From contig JAEYXQ010000144.1 in NCBI GenBank assembly GCA_023431205.1, positions 1 through 25,589 of the forward strand: a stretch of 25,589 nt of DNA. Reading direction: 5' to 3'. Below the pieces are notes generated by a model. That model was given only the letters and a program-made list of their open reading frames with translations. It did not search any database and was not told the origin of the DNA. The position numbers were made by a program, and so were the translations under genes. Positions 1-7,516 of the stretch are shown here, piece after piece; positions within the stretch are counted from its first letter, which is position 1, and each line of letters starts with the position of its first letter. This DNA is from Pseudomonadota bacterium (GTDB lineage Bacteria; Pseudomonadota; Alphaproteobacteria; Rhizobiales; Devosiaceae).

Positions 1-31
1 GGTGCTGCCGGGGGAAGAGGGTGGGGGCGGA

Positions 32-394
32 TCAGACCTCGGAAAAGCGGTGCTCGATGCGATCGCCCCAGAAGGCGACGTAGTCCTTGATCGGTTCGAC
101 CAGCGGACACGGATCGGGATAGAACCAGGCCTGGTCGATGCCGGTCGCGGTCAGGGTCTTGATGCTGTAGTAGTGCGCCTCCCCCTTGTAGGGGCAGGTG
201 GTGCGGGTCTCGGACAGCTCCAGGATGCCGGGCTGGATATCGTCGCGCGGGAAATAGACGCGCACCGGATGGCCGGGCTCGTGCAGTTCGAGGGCGTTGA
301 GGGAGCTGCCGATCTCGGCCCCGTCGAAGGCGACGTGGGCGCGGCCGGCGACCGGGCGAATGGTGATGTCCTTGTCGAGGCATTGCCGCGTCAT
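32..394 (-). CDS. DUF427 domain protein
   Basis: Small cytosolic protein of the DUF427 family (about 120 residues); its biochemical role is not established. Seen in the sequence: an N-terminal strand region (DKDITIRPVAGRAHVAF), a central VRVYFPRDDI segment, the family's TTCPYKGEAHYYS block, and a C-terminal KDYVAFWGDRIE block. These match the usual order of conserved blocks. The chosen start is the ATG at 394, giving 120 residues, the normal family length. It has a GGCAGG ribosome site about 5 bases upstream. In-frame starts at 421 (ATG) and 457 would add 9 and 21 residues that do not look like family sequence. The gene is divergent from groES and shares the 395-573 intergenic region with it. 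Family assignment is fairly sure; function is unknown. Confidence 0.85.
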   Translation of the reverse strand: MTRQCLDKDITIRPVAGRAHVAFDGAEIGSSLNALELHEPGHPVRVYFPRDDIQPGILELSETRTTCPYKGEAHYYSIKTLTATGIDQAWFYPDPCPLVEPIKDYVAFWGDRIEHRFSEV

Positions 395-422
395 GTGTAC
401 CTGCCACAGTGCTGATTGCATT

Positions 423-440
423 CGGAGGTAAACGCCTCCG
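423..440. repeat. Small inverted repeat upstream of the DUF427 gene
   Basis: CGGAGG (423-428) and CCTCCG (435-440) form a perfect 6-bp dyad with a 6-base spacer, in the leader of the DUF427 gene. It could fold as a hairpin that holds the GGAGG sequence. It is short enough to be chance in GC-rich DNA. Confidence 0.3.
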
Positions 441-463
441 GGCCGGTACGGGTTCACCGGTGC

Positions 464-492
464 TTGACTCGGTTCGGACCCCCTCCTATATC
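464..492 (+). promoter_or_regulatory. groESL promoter
   Basis: A -35 box TTGACT (464-469) and a -10 box TATATC (487-492) are separated by 17 bases. This is the best promoter match in the window and points at groES. The flanking bases (CTTGAC ... CCTATAT) also resemble the alphaproteobacterial RpoH (heat-shock sigma) consensus, so both sigma factors might use it; that is inference. The expected transcription start, about 499, is just ahead of the CIRCE operator. Confidence 0.75.
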
Positions 493-501
493 GCCGGTGT
501 C

Positions 502-536
502 GCTGTTAGCACTCGCCTCCAGTGAGTGCTAACAGC
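502..536. promoter_or_regulatory. CIRCE operator (HrcA binding site)
   Basis: Exact CIRCE consensus: TTAGCACTC (506-514), nine bases, GAGTGCTAA (524-532). The dyad extends perfectly to 13-bp arms (502-514 and 524-536). CIRCE is bound by the heat-shock repressor HrcA, whose folding depends on GroESL, so the operon feeds back on itself. The element lies just after the predicted start of transcription, where repressor binding blocks initiation or clearance. Confidence 0.97.
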
Positions 537-573
537 CGTGAAATTGCCAGTATTGATGCCATAAGGAGCAATC

Positions 574-864
574 ATGGGCTTCCGTCCTCTCCACGACCGT
601 GTGGTCGTCCGCCGCCTCGACAGCGAAGAAAAGACCAAGGGCGGGATCATCATCCCCGACACCGCCAAGGAAAAGCCCTCCGAGGGCGTGATCGTCTCCG
701 TGGGCCCGGGCGCCCGCGACGACTCCGGCAAGATCATCACCCCGGACGTCAAGGCCGGGGATCGCGTGCTGTTCGGCAAGTGGAGCGGCACCGAGGTCAA
801 GCTGAACGGCGAAGACCTGCTGATCATGAAGGAATCCGACATCATGGGCGTGATCGAGGGCTAA
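574..864 (+). CDS. groES: GroES (Hsp10) co-chaperonin
   Basis: The 96-residue GroES forms the heptameric lid of the GroEL folding chamber in the cytosol. Seen in the sequence: FRPLHDRVVVRR at the N-terminus, the flexible mobile-loop region (KTKGGIIIPDTAKEKP) that contacts GroEL, the GPGARDDSG roof-loop region, and the C-terminal EDLLIMKESDIMGVIE block. Length and order are typical of the family. The ATG at 574 has a strong AAGGAG ribosome site five bases upstream. It is the first gene of the groESL operon, 54 bases before groEL, and is controlled by the promoter and CIRCE element immediately upstream. Confidence 0.98.
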   Translation: MGFRPLHDRVVVRRLDSEEKTKGGIIIPDTAKEKPSEGVIVSVGPGARDDSGKIITPDVKAGDRVLFGKWSGTEVKLNGEDLLIMKESDIMGVIEG

Positions 865-918
865 CCGGCTCTCTCGCGTCCTTTTCCGTATCAACCCAGA
901 ACATCTAGGGAGCCAGTC

Positions 919-2556
919 ATGGCCGCCAAAGAAGTCAAGTTCTCTACCGACGCCCGCGAGAAGATGCTGCGTGGCGTCAACGTCCTCGCCAATGCGGTGA
1001 AGGTTACGCTCGGTCCGAAGGGCCGCAACGTCGTGATCGAGAAGTCGTTCGGCGCTCCGCGCATCACCAAGGACGGCGTCTCCGTCGCCAAGGAAATCGA
1101 ACTCGAAGACAAGTTCGAGAACCTCGGCGCCCAGCTGCTGCGTTCGGTCGCCTCCAAGACCAACGATGTTGCCGGTGACGGCACCACCACCGCTACCGTT
1201 CTCGGCCAGGCCATCGTCGTCGAGGGCGTCAAGGCCGTCGCCGCCGGCTTCAACCCGATGGACCTGAAGCGCGGTATCGACCTGGCGGTTGCCGAGGTCG
1301 TCGAGTCGCTCAAGGCCTCGTCCAAGAAGATCACCTCCTCGGCAGAAGTCGCCCAGGTCGGCACCATCTCCGCCAATGGCGAGAAGGAAATCGGCGACAT
1401 GATCGCCGAGGCCATGCAGAAGGTCGGCAACGAGGGTGTGATCACCGTCGAGGAAGCCAAGACCGCCGAGACCGAACTCGATGTCGTTGAAGGCATGCAG
1501 TTCGACCGCGGGTACCTCTCGCCCTACTTCGTCACCAATGCCGAGAAGATGACCGCCGTCCTCGAGGACCCGGTGATCCTGCTGCACGAAAAGAAGCTCT
1601 CGAACCTGCAGGCCATCCTGCCGATCCTCGAGTCGGTCGTGCAGTCCCAGCGCCCGCTGCTGATCATCGCCGAGGACATCGAGGGCGAAGCCCTTGCCAC
1701 CCTCGTCGTCAACCGCCTGCGTGGCGGCCTCAAGGTCGCGGCCGTCAAGGCCCCGGGCTTCGGTGATCGCCGCAAGGCCATGCTCGAAGACATCGCCATC
1801 CTGACCGGTGGCCAGGTGATTTCGGAAGAACTCGGCATCAAGCTCGAGAACGTGACCATCGACATGCTCGGCACTGCCAAGCGCGTCGAGATCACCAAGG
1901 AAAACACCACCATCGTCGACGGTGCCGGCACCCAGGAAGACATCCAGGGCCGCGTGGGCCAGATCAAGGCGCAGATCGAGGAAACCACCTCGGACTACGA
2001 CCGCGAGAAGCTGCAGGAACGCCTGGCCAAGCTCGCCGGTGGCGTTGCCGTGATCCGCGTCGGCGGCTCGACCGAAGTCGAGGTGAAGGAGCGCAAGGAC
2101 CGCGTCGATGACGCCCTGAACGCAACCCGCGCCGCCGTTGAAGAAGGCATCGTGCCCGGTGGTGGCGTCGCGCTCCTCCGCGCCTCGAACGCCCTCACCG
2201 TCAAGGGCATCAACGCAGACCAGGACGCCGGCATCGCCATCGTCCGTCGTGCTCTGCAGGAGCCGGTGCGCTGCATCGCCAACAATGCCGGTGCCGAAGG
2301 CTCCGTCGTCGTCGGCAAGATCCTCGAGAACAGCTCGGCCACCTTCGGCTACAACGCTGCCACCGGTGAATATGGCGACCTCGTCTCGCTCGGCGTCATC
2401 GACCCGGTCAAGGTCGTCCGTCATGCGCTGCAGGATGCCGCTTCGGTTGCCTCGCTGCTGATCACCACCGAAGCCACCGTTGTCGAGGCTCCCAAGGACG
2501 CGGCCCCGGCAGCTCCGGGCGGCGGCATGGGCGGCATGGGCGGCATGGACTTCTAG
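919..2556 (+). CDS. groEL: GroEL (Hsp60) chaperonin
   Basis: This 545-residue ATP-driven chaperonin forms a double heptameric ring that folds cytosolic proteins together with GroES. Seen in the sequence: the N-terminal equatorial domain with TLGPKGRNVVIEKSFGAP and the nucleotide-binding GDGTTTATVL block, the apical domain with SPYFVTNAEKM and APGFGDRRKAML, the second equatorial segment with GIVPGGGVALLRA, and a C-terminal Gly-Met tail (GGGMGGMGGMDF). Full length with no breaks. The ATG at 919 has AGGGAG at 907-912. It is co-transcribed with groES and followed by a strong terminator at 2611. Alphaproteobacteria often carry several groEL copies; the CIRCE element and groES partner mark this as a stress-regulated housekeeping-type copy. 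Confidence 0.98.
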   Translation: MAAKEVKFSTDAREKMLRGVNVLANAVKVTLGPKGRNVVIEKSFGAPRITKDGVSVAKEIELEDKFENLGAQLLRSVASKTNDVAGDGTTTATVLGQAIVVEGVKAVAAGFNPMDLKRGIDLAVAEVVESLKASSKKITSSAEVAQVGTISANGEKEIGDMIAEAMQKVGNEGVITVEEAKTAETELDVVEGMQFDRGYLSPYFVTNAEKMTAVLEDPVILLHEKKLSNLQAILPILESVVQSQRPLLIIAEDIEGEALATLVVNRLRGGLKVAAVKAPGFGDRRKAMLEDIAILTGGQVISEELGIKLENVTIDMLGTAKRVEITKENTTIVDGAGTQEDIQGRVGQIKAQIEETTSDYDREKLQERLAKLAGGVAVIRVGGSTEVEVKERKDRVDDALNATRAAVEEGIVPGGGVALLRASNALTVKGINADQDAGIAIVRRALQEPVRCIANNAGAEGSVVVGKILENSSATFGYNAATGEYGDLVSLGVIDPVKVVRHALQDAASVASLLITTEATVVEAPKDAAPAAPGGGMGGMGGMDF

Positions 2557-2610
2557 TCCAGCCCAACAAGGACTTCGAAGCTCGTTTCTTCCCAGTTGCG
2601 GACTTCGTGG

Positions 2611-2643
2611 AAAGGCGCGGTGGAAACACCGCGCCTTTTTTCT
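2611..2643 (+). terminator. Intrinsic terminator of groESL
   Basis: A perfect 12-bp stem, AAAGGCGCGGTG (2611-2622) and CACCGCGCCTTT (2627-2638), is closed by a GAAA tetraloop and runs into a T-rich tract (2636-2643). It lies 55 bases after the groEL stop codon. Confidence 0.93.
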
Positions 2644-2730
2644 TTGCCGCCATTCACCATCGCAGCGTCCGTATTTGACTCCCTCGCCGGCGCGTCTATT
2701 TTTGCTTTGCCGAGTTCTGGAGGGGAACGG

Positions 2731-3609
2731 ATGAGCTCTCGCTGGCTGATGACGCTGCTGTGCGTGGCCCTGCTGGGCCAGGGCGCCACGGGCGAGGCCC
2801 TCGCCCAAAAGACCAAGACCAAGGGCGGCACCGCCCCGCAAACCCAGTCTTCGCCGCCGACCAGCGCGGTGACCGATCTCGACCCCAGCGATCCGGAGGA
2901 GCTCGAGGAAATCCTCGACGAGGCGGATGCCGCCTATTTCGCCGACAGCCCGGACTACGAATACGCCTACAAGATGTACCTGCTCGCCGCCGAGGCCGGC
3001 AGCACCTATGCAATGAACCGCGTCGGGCTGATGCACGACAAGGGCCAGCATGTGGCCCAGAGCTACACGGAGTCCTTTGCGTGGTTCATGAAGGCCGCGG
3101 AGGGCGGCCTGCCGGTCGGCATGAGCAACGTCGCCGACATGTACTACTACGGCGATGGCGTCGGGAAGGACCTCGCCGAAGCCCTGCGCTGGTATACACG
3201 CGCCGCCGATGCCGACTACGGCTATGCCATGACGGCCCTGGGCAACATGTATCTCTCCGGCGAAGGCGTGACCGAGGACCATGAGGAAGCCGTCTACTGG
3301 TTCCGGCAAGCCTCGGACGCCGGTGATCCGGGCGGGCACTGGTCGCTGGCGCTGCGGCTGCTCTATGGCGATGGGGTCGACCGCGACACCACCCGCGCCG
3401 CCGAACTGGCCTATCTGGCGCTGGTCAACGGGCACGAAACTGCGCTCAAGGAATTCAAGATCATCAAGGATGCCGACACCCCGCCGAGCTTCCGCCGCAA
3501 GGTGCAGGAACTGCTCAGGCGCGACGGCTTCTACCGCGGGGGCATCGATGGCGATTTCGGCCCGTCCACCCTCCGCGCCATCGAAGCGGCCTATGAGAGC
3601 GCGCTCTAG
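2731..3609 (+). CDS. Secreted Sel1-repeat protein with a C-terminal peptidoglycan-binding-like segment
   Basis: 292-residue exported protein. Residues 1-26 form a signal peptide ending at an ALA-Q cleavage site. An acidic segment follows, then four to five Sel1-like repeats (about residues 70-235), recognisable by phrases such as YYYGDGVGKDLAEALRWYT and YLSGEGVTEDHEEAVYWF. Sel1 repeats form alpha-solenoids that hold protein partners. The C-terminal block (KVQELLRRDGFYRGGIDGDFG and the following STLRAIEA) resembles a peptidoglycan-binding type 1 domain, so a cell-wall role is likely but inferred. The ATG at 2731 is preceded by GGAGGGGA at 2719-2726; an open frame further upstream lacks signal-peptide character. 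The gene is monocistronic, after the groEL terminator. Its stop shares the bases CTAG with the stop of the convergent permease gene. Confidence 0.88.
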   Translation: MSSRWLMTLLCVALLGQGATGEALAQKTKTKGGTAPQTQSSPPTSAVTDLDPSDPEELEEILDEADAAYFADSPDYEYAYKMYLLAAEAGSTYAMNRVGLMHDKGQHVAQSYTESFAWFMKAAEGGLPVGMSNVADMYYYGDGVGKDLAEALRWYTRAADADYGYAMTALGNMYLSGEGVTEDHEEAVYWFRQASDAGDPGGHWSLALRLLYGDGVDRDTTRAAELAYLALVNGHETALKEFKIIKDADTPPSFRRKVQELLRRDGFYRGGIDGDFGPSTLRAIEAAYESAL

Positions 3610-4355
3610 GGAAACAGCAGCAGGCGGATCGCCAGGGCGATCGACACCACCACCACCAGCGGTCGGATGATGCGGGCGCCGTAGCGGATGCCGGTGCGCG
3701 CGCCGAGATAGCCGCCGACCAGTTGCCCGGTTGCCATCGCTACCGCCGCCGGCCAGACCACGTCACCGGCCGGGATGAAGATGGTGAGCGCGGCAAGGTT
3801 GGAGGTCAGGTTCAGCGCCTTGGTGCTGCCCGAGGCGCGCGTGAGCCCCAGCCCGAACAGCACCACGAACCCGATGGTCAGGAACGAGCCGGTGCCCGGC
3901 CCGAAGATGCCGTCGTAAAACCCGATCAAAAAGCCCATCGCCGGCACGAACAGCCGGAACGGCAGCCGTGCGGCGCGGTCCGCATCGCTGAGATTGGGCG
4001 CCAGCAGAAAATAAAGCGCGATGGCGATCAGCGCCACCGGCACCGCGATCTGCAGGAGGCCGGTATCGACCTGCCGCACGATCAGCGCGCCCACCAGGCT
4101 CCCGGCATAGGTGAACAGGATCGCCGGGATCAGCGCCTTGAGATCGACAAAGCCCCGCCGCCAGTAGGTGAGCGCCGCCATGCCGGTGCCGACTACCGAC
4201 TGCATCTTGTTGGTGGCGAGCGCGGCCACCGGCGGCAGGCCGGCCGACAGCAGCGCCGGCAAGGCGATCATGCCGCCGCCCCCGGCAATGGCATCGACGA
4301 AGCCGGCCAGCATGCCGACGCCGGCAAGGGCAAGAAGAACCAGGGGATCGAGCAT
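3606..4355 (-). CDS. TauE/SafE (TSUP) family membrane permease
   Basis: 249-residue integral membrane protein of the TSUP/YfcA family, which contains sulfite, sulfonate and other small organic-anion transporters. Seen in the sequence: the family's N-terminal GFVDAIAGGGGMIALPAL signature (residues about 18-36), the ATNKMQSVVGTGMAAL block, a repeat of the same theme in the second half (GFYDGIFGPGTGSFLT, then GSTKALNLTSNLAAL), and about seven to eight hydrophobic segments. The two related halves reflect the internal duplication known in this family. The gene follows the glycosyltransferase by six bases and lacks a clear ribosome site, which suggests translational coupling. Substrate cannot be predicted. 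It converges on the Sel1 gene with stop codons sharing CTAG (3606-3609) and no terminator between them. Confidence 0.9.
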   Translation of the reverse strand: MLDPLVLLALAGVGMLAGFVDAIAGGGGMIALPALLSAGLPPVAALATNKMQSVVGTGMAALTYWRRGFVDLKALIPAILFTYAGSLVGALIVRQVDTGLLQIAVPVALIAIALYFLLAPNLSDADRAARLPFRLFVPAMGFLIGFYDGIFGPGTGSFLTIGFVVLFGLGLTRASGSTKALNLTSNLAALTIFIPAGDVVWPAAVAMATGQLVGGYLGARTGIRYGARIIRPLVVVVSIALAIRLLLFP

Positions 4356-4361
4356 GATGGG

Positions 4362-5561
4362 CTAGGCCGTGTGGTTGTCCGGTGGCAAGGGCTCGGTGAC
4401 GCGGCGCTCGTAGATCGGGATGTTGATCATCGAGGACATGAAGCCGCTCATCATCAACTGGAAACCGCAGACCAGCGCCGTGGTGGCAACGATCAGCGGC
4501 CGCAGCGTGGTGGTCGGGTTGAGATGGCCGAAGCCGCGATCGGCCCATTCGGCGACACCCCAGAAGAGCCCGGCCAGGCCGGCGCCCATCAGCACCAGCG
4601 CCGCCAGCAGCACCCGTTCCAGGGTCAGGGATTCAAGCAGCCGGTCATAGGTGCCGGAGGGCGGAATGAAGCCATAGCGTGAGGCGAAGCGCCGGCCGAT
4701 GATGGCAAAGGCGATGGATTGCACCCCCATGATCACGCACAGGCTGGCGACCAGCAGGGTGTGGATGTCGAAGGTGACCGAGCCATATCGCACCGGTCCG
4801 GGCAGCAGAATGGCGCCGACCACCAGCCCGAGCCACAGCAGGGCGATGCCGGGATACAGGAACAGCCAGCGCGGGGAGAACAGCAGCAGGAAGCGCAGGT
4901 GCCGCCAGCCATCGCGAAAGGAGCGCAGATGCGGCGCGCGAGACCGCCCGTCGGGGGCAAGCGTCGTCGGCACTTCGCGCACGTCGAGCTGGGCCAGGGT
5001 CGCCTTCACCACCATTTCGGAGGCGTATTCCATGCCGGTGGTGCGCAGGTTGAGGCCGAGCACCGCAGCGCGCGAAAAGCCGCGCAGGCCGCAGTGGAAG
5101 TCGCCAATGGTGGTGCGGAAGAACAGGCGACCGACGGAACTCAGCACCGGGTTGCCGAGATAGCGATGCAGCCATGGCATGGCGCCTGGGGCAATGCCGC
5201 CGCGGAAGCGGTTGCCCATCACCAGGTCAGCGCCGTCGCGCAGGGCGGCGACAAAGGCATCGAGACTGGCAAAATCGTAGCTGTCGTCGGCATCACCCAT
5301 GATGACGAAGCGACCACGAGCGGCGGCAATTCCTCCGGCGAGGGCGGCGCCATAGCCGCGTTCCGTCACCGTCACCACCCGGGCGCCGGCGGCACGGGCG
5401 ATCTCCTGCGACCCATCGACCGAGCCGTTGTCGGCAATGAGGATTTCGCCGTCGATGCCGGTGCGGATGAGAAAGCCCTGTGCCTTGCCGATGCAGACGG
5501 CGAGCGTCTCGGCCTCGTTGAGGCAGGGCATCAGGATGGTGAGTTCGAGCTCAGGGGCCAC
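4362..5561 (-). CDS. Polytopic family 2 glycosyltransferase (dolichyl-phosphate-mannose-synthase-like)
   Basis: 399-residue inner-membrane glycosyltransferase. The N-terminal GT-A domain (residues about 5-220) shows the GT2 opening TILMPCLNEAETL, a nucleotide-binding ILIADNGSVDGS, and the metal-binding MGDADDSYDF acidic motif. The C-terminal half carries four hydrophobic segments (about residues 235-257, 265-290, 315-340 and 350-375), as in polyprenyl-phosphate sugar transferases related to DPM1/GtrB. Such enzymes move a sugar from a nucleotide donor to a polyprenyl phosphate or a cell-envelope acceptor; the exact substrate is unknown. The start is a GTG at 5561 preceded by GGAG with seven-base spacing. 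It follows hisG by 65 bases and precedes the TSUP gene by six bases, so it probably rides on the his transcript. Confidence 0.88.
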   Translation of the reverse strand: MAPELELTILMPCLNEAETLAVCIGKAQGFLIRTGIDGEILIADNGSVDGSQEIARAAGARVVTVTERGYGAALAGGIAAARGRFVIMGDADDSYDFASLDAFVAALRDGADLVMGNRFRGGIAPGAMPWLHRYLGNPVLSSVGRLFFRTTIGDFHCGLRGFSRAAVLGLNLRTTGMEYASEMVVKATLAQLDVREVPTTLAPDGRSRAPHLRSFRDGWRHLRFLLLFSPRWLFLYPGIALLWLGLVVGAILLPGPVRYGSVTFDIHTLLVASLCVIMGVQSIAFAIIGRRFASRYGFIPPSGTYDRLLESLTLERVLLAALVLMGAGLAGLFWGVAEWADRGFGHLNPTTTLRPLIVATTALVCGFQLMMSGFMSSMINIPIYERRVTEPLPPDNHTA

Positions 5562-5626
5562 CCACGCTCTCCGCGACAGAATCGGTGATCTTGTGCCCTA
5601 GGGGCGCGGCCGGTGCAATGCGGGGC

Positions 5627-6322
5627 TCAGGAGCAGCCGAGCCGCGCCAGCAGGGTTTCCAGTTGCGCCATGCTCTCCGGCGTCCAGTTGGCGGTGCGGG
5701 AAACGACCAGGCAGGCCTCGCTCTTGAGCATCACCCCGTCGTCGAGGACGCGCAGGCCATTGGCAGTGAGGGTGGAGCCCGTCGAGGTGATGTCAACGAC
5801 GACATCTGCCACGCCTGCAGCCGGCGCCGCTTCGGTGGCGCCGAGGCTTTCCACGATCCGGTACTCGGCGATGCCGGCCCGGGCGAAGAACTGGCGGGTG
5901 ATGGTGATGTACTTGGTCGCCACCCGCATCCAGCGGCCGTGGCGCGAGCGGAAGTCAGAGGCGACGTCGGCCAGGTCGTGCATGTGGGTGACATCGATCC
6001 AGGCCTCCGGCACGGCGACGACCACGTCGGCATGGCCGAAGCCGAGTTCGGCGGCAAAGCGCACGGCGTCGGGTCCTGCTTCGCTGGTCTCATGGATCAG
6101 GTCGCGGCCGGTGACGCCGAGGTCGATGCTGCCGCGGATCAGTTCGCGGGCGATCTCGCTGGCGGGATAGAAGCGCACGGTGACATCGGACAGTCCGGCG
6201 ATGCTGCCGAGATAGGAGCGCGCGCCGCCGGGCCGCTCGATGGTGAGGCCGCGGGCCGCAAACCAGTCGCGGGCCAGTTCTTCAAGGCGGCCCTTGGACG
6301 GCAGGGCGAGGGTGAGGGTCAT
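5627..6322 (-). CDS. hisG: ATP phosphoribosyltransferase catalytic subunit, short form (HisG)
   Basis: HisG joins ATP and PRPP in the first step of histidine synthesis. The protein is 231 residues, the short form that lacks the C-terminal regulatory domain of the long enzyme and needs HisZ for activity. Seen in the sequence: the N-terminal LALPSKGRL motif, the GVTGRDLI segment, a RVATKYITITRQFF block, and the PRPP-binding region DVVVDITSTGSTLTANGL. The chosen start is the ATG at 6322, which opens exactly the family's conserved N-terminus. This ATG overlaps the TGA stop of hisZ as ATGA, a four-base overlap that implies translational coupling of two subunits that assemble into one complex. A longer frame from 6364 would add 14 residues inside hisZ and is rejected. 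Confidence 0.96.
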   Translation of the reverse strand: MTLTLALPSKGRLEELARDWFAARGLTIERPGGARSYLGSIAGLSDVTVRFYPASEIARELIRGSIDLGVTGRDLIHETSEAGPDAVRFAAELGFGHADVVVAVPEAWIDVTHMHDLADVASDFRSRHGRWMRVATKYITITRQFFARAGIAEYRIVESLGATEAAPAAGVADVVVDITSTGSTLTANGLRVLDDGVMLKSEACLVVSRTANWTPESMAQLETLLARLGCS

Positions 6323-7383
6323 TTCGGCCACTCCGCTTCGAGCCGGTCGACCCACAGGGCGCAACCGGCGGCGGCGATGGGGGCGGTGGCGCCCAGCCGC
6401 TCGAGCAGCCGGTCGTACTGGCCGCCGGAGACGAGGATGGTGTCGCCCTGCCCGCGCATCTCGAACACGATGCCGGTGTAGTAATCCAGCCGCGGCGAAA
6501 AGCTGGCGTCGAAGGAGATGCGTGCTTCGCCCAGCCCATCGAGATGGCGGCGGATGGCGCGGATGGGAGCGCCGAGGAACAGGCGGTGGCGTTCGCCCAG
6601 GGTCTCGATCTCGCGCAGCGCCGTCATCGCATCGCCGCGGATGGCCAGATACTGGCGCAGCAGTTTCAGCGTCGCGGCAGGAACCTGCGAAGCGTCGAGC
6701 GCCTGCTGGGCGAGGAAGCGGTCGGCGATTTCTTCCGGCGTGCGCCCGTCGGAGAGGCTGAGGCCGGCCGACACCATGCGGGCGGTGACGTCCTCGATCA
6801 ACTCGTCGCGCGAGGGCTGCTCGCTGCGCGCCGCATCGGGCGCCCGTTCGAGCCGGCTCAGCAGCCGGTCCATGGCTTCGGGGTGGCCGAACCGGTGGCG
6901 GATGCGCGAGCGCCAGGCATCGGGCATCTCGGCCTGGGCGAGCAGCGCCTCGAACAGGCCGACGCCGCCAAGCAGCACCTGCGGAACGATGCCATAGATC
7001 GACAGCGCGGCGCGGGCGAAGGTGAACACCTGATCGAGCGCGACTTCTCCATCGGGCTGGGCCACGAGTTCGATGCCGGCCTGGTCGAACTCGGCCGGCT
7101 TGCCGGCGCGTTGACGGAAGATCGGGCCGAGATAGCTGAACGCCGCCGGATGCCGCTCGCCATTGGCGATGTAGTCGGTGGCGATCGGCAGGGTGAAGTC
7201 AGGCCGCAGGCAATATTCCTCGCCCGAGGCATCGGTGGTCAGCAGCAAGCGGCGCCCGAACTCCTCGCCGGCGAGGTCGAAATAGGGTCCGGCCGGCAAC
7301 AGCAGCGGCGGCGTGGCGCGACAACCGCCCTGGGCTTCAACCAGCGCTTCGAGCTGGGAGCGGCGCATGGCGGCGTTGGTCAT
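6319..7383 (-). CDS. hisZ: ATP phosphoribosyltransferase regulatory subunit (HisZ)
   Basis: HisZ is a paralogue of the HisRS catalytic domain that does not charge tRNA. It forms a hetero-octamer with short HisG and confers histidine feedback control. The 354-residue protein shows class II synthetase-like blocks: YFDLAGEEFGRRLLLTTD, CLRPDFTLPIATDYI, the motif 2-like FSYLGPIFRQR, and SPRLDYYTGIVFEM with SGGQYDRLLERLG near the C-terminus. It lacks a C-terminal anticodon-binding domain, which separates it from true HisRS. The ATG at 7383 has GGAG with eight-base spacing. It lies between hisS (133 bases upstream, with a palindromic repeat in the gap) and hisG (four-base overlap). Confidence 0.95.
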   Translation of the reverse strand: MTNAAMRRSQLEALVEAQGGCRATPPLLLPAGPYFDLAGEEFGRRLLLTTDASGEEYCLRPDFTLPIATDYIANGERHPAAFSYLGPIFRQRAGKPAEFDQAGIELVAQPDGEVALDQVFTFARAALSIYGIVPQVLLGGVGLFEALLAQAEMPDAWRSRIRHRFGHPEAMDRLLSRLERAPDAARSEQPSRDELIEDVTARMVSAGLSLSDGRTPEEIADRFLAQQALDASQVPAATLKLLRQYLAIRGDAMTALREIETLGERHRLFLGAPIRAIRRHLDGLGEARISFDASFSPRLDYYTGIVFEMRGQGDTILVSGGQYDRLLERLGATAPIAAAGCALWVDRLEAEWPK

Positions 7384-7414
7384 GCCACGCTCTCCGCGAC
7401 CGCTGCGCTCCGAG

Positions 7415-7497
7415 ACCTCATCCTGAGCTTGTCGAAGGACGAGGTCGTGGCACCAACCAGCGCACGACCTCGTGGTTCGACAGGCTCACCATGAGGT
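7415..7497. repeat. Extragenic palindromic repeat between hisS and hisZ
   Basis: Two 35-base arms, 7415-7449 and 7463-7497, are inverted copies matching at 30 of 35 positions around a 13-base loop. The mismatches fall in paired blocks and give symmetric internal loops. The element fills the hisS-hisZ gap. A half-copy of the right arm occurs at 21008-21042. Palindromes with a CCTCATCCTGAGC / GCTCACCATGAGG core are widely dispersed between genes in alphaproteobacterial genomes. In RNA it would be a long hairpin that could stabilise or attenuate transcript between hisS and hisZ; that effect is inferred. Confidence 0.85.
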
Positions 7498-7516
7498 CTA
7501 CTGAAGCGCGGGGGCA

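Noticed and set aside
2523..2553. Short tandem repeat at the 3' end of groEL
   Set aside because: This is the normal Gly-Gly-Met tail of GroEL, not an independent repeat.
529..3435. A 968-codon open frame antisense to groEL and the Sel1 gene
   Set aside because: It exists because GC-rich codon usage suppresses stop codons in this antisense frame. It runs across the groEL terminator and two unrelated genes, and its low-complexity His/Asp/Gly-rich product matches no family.
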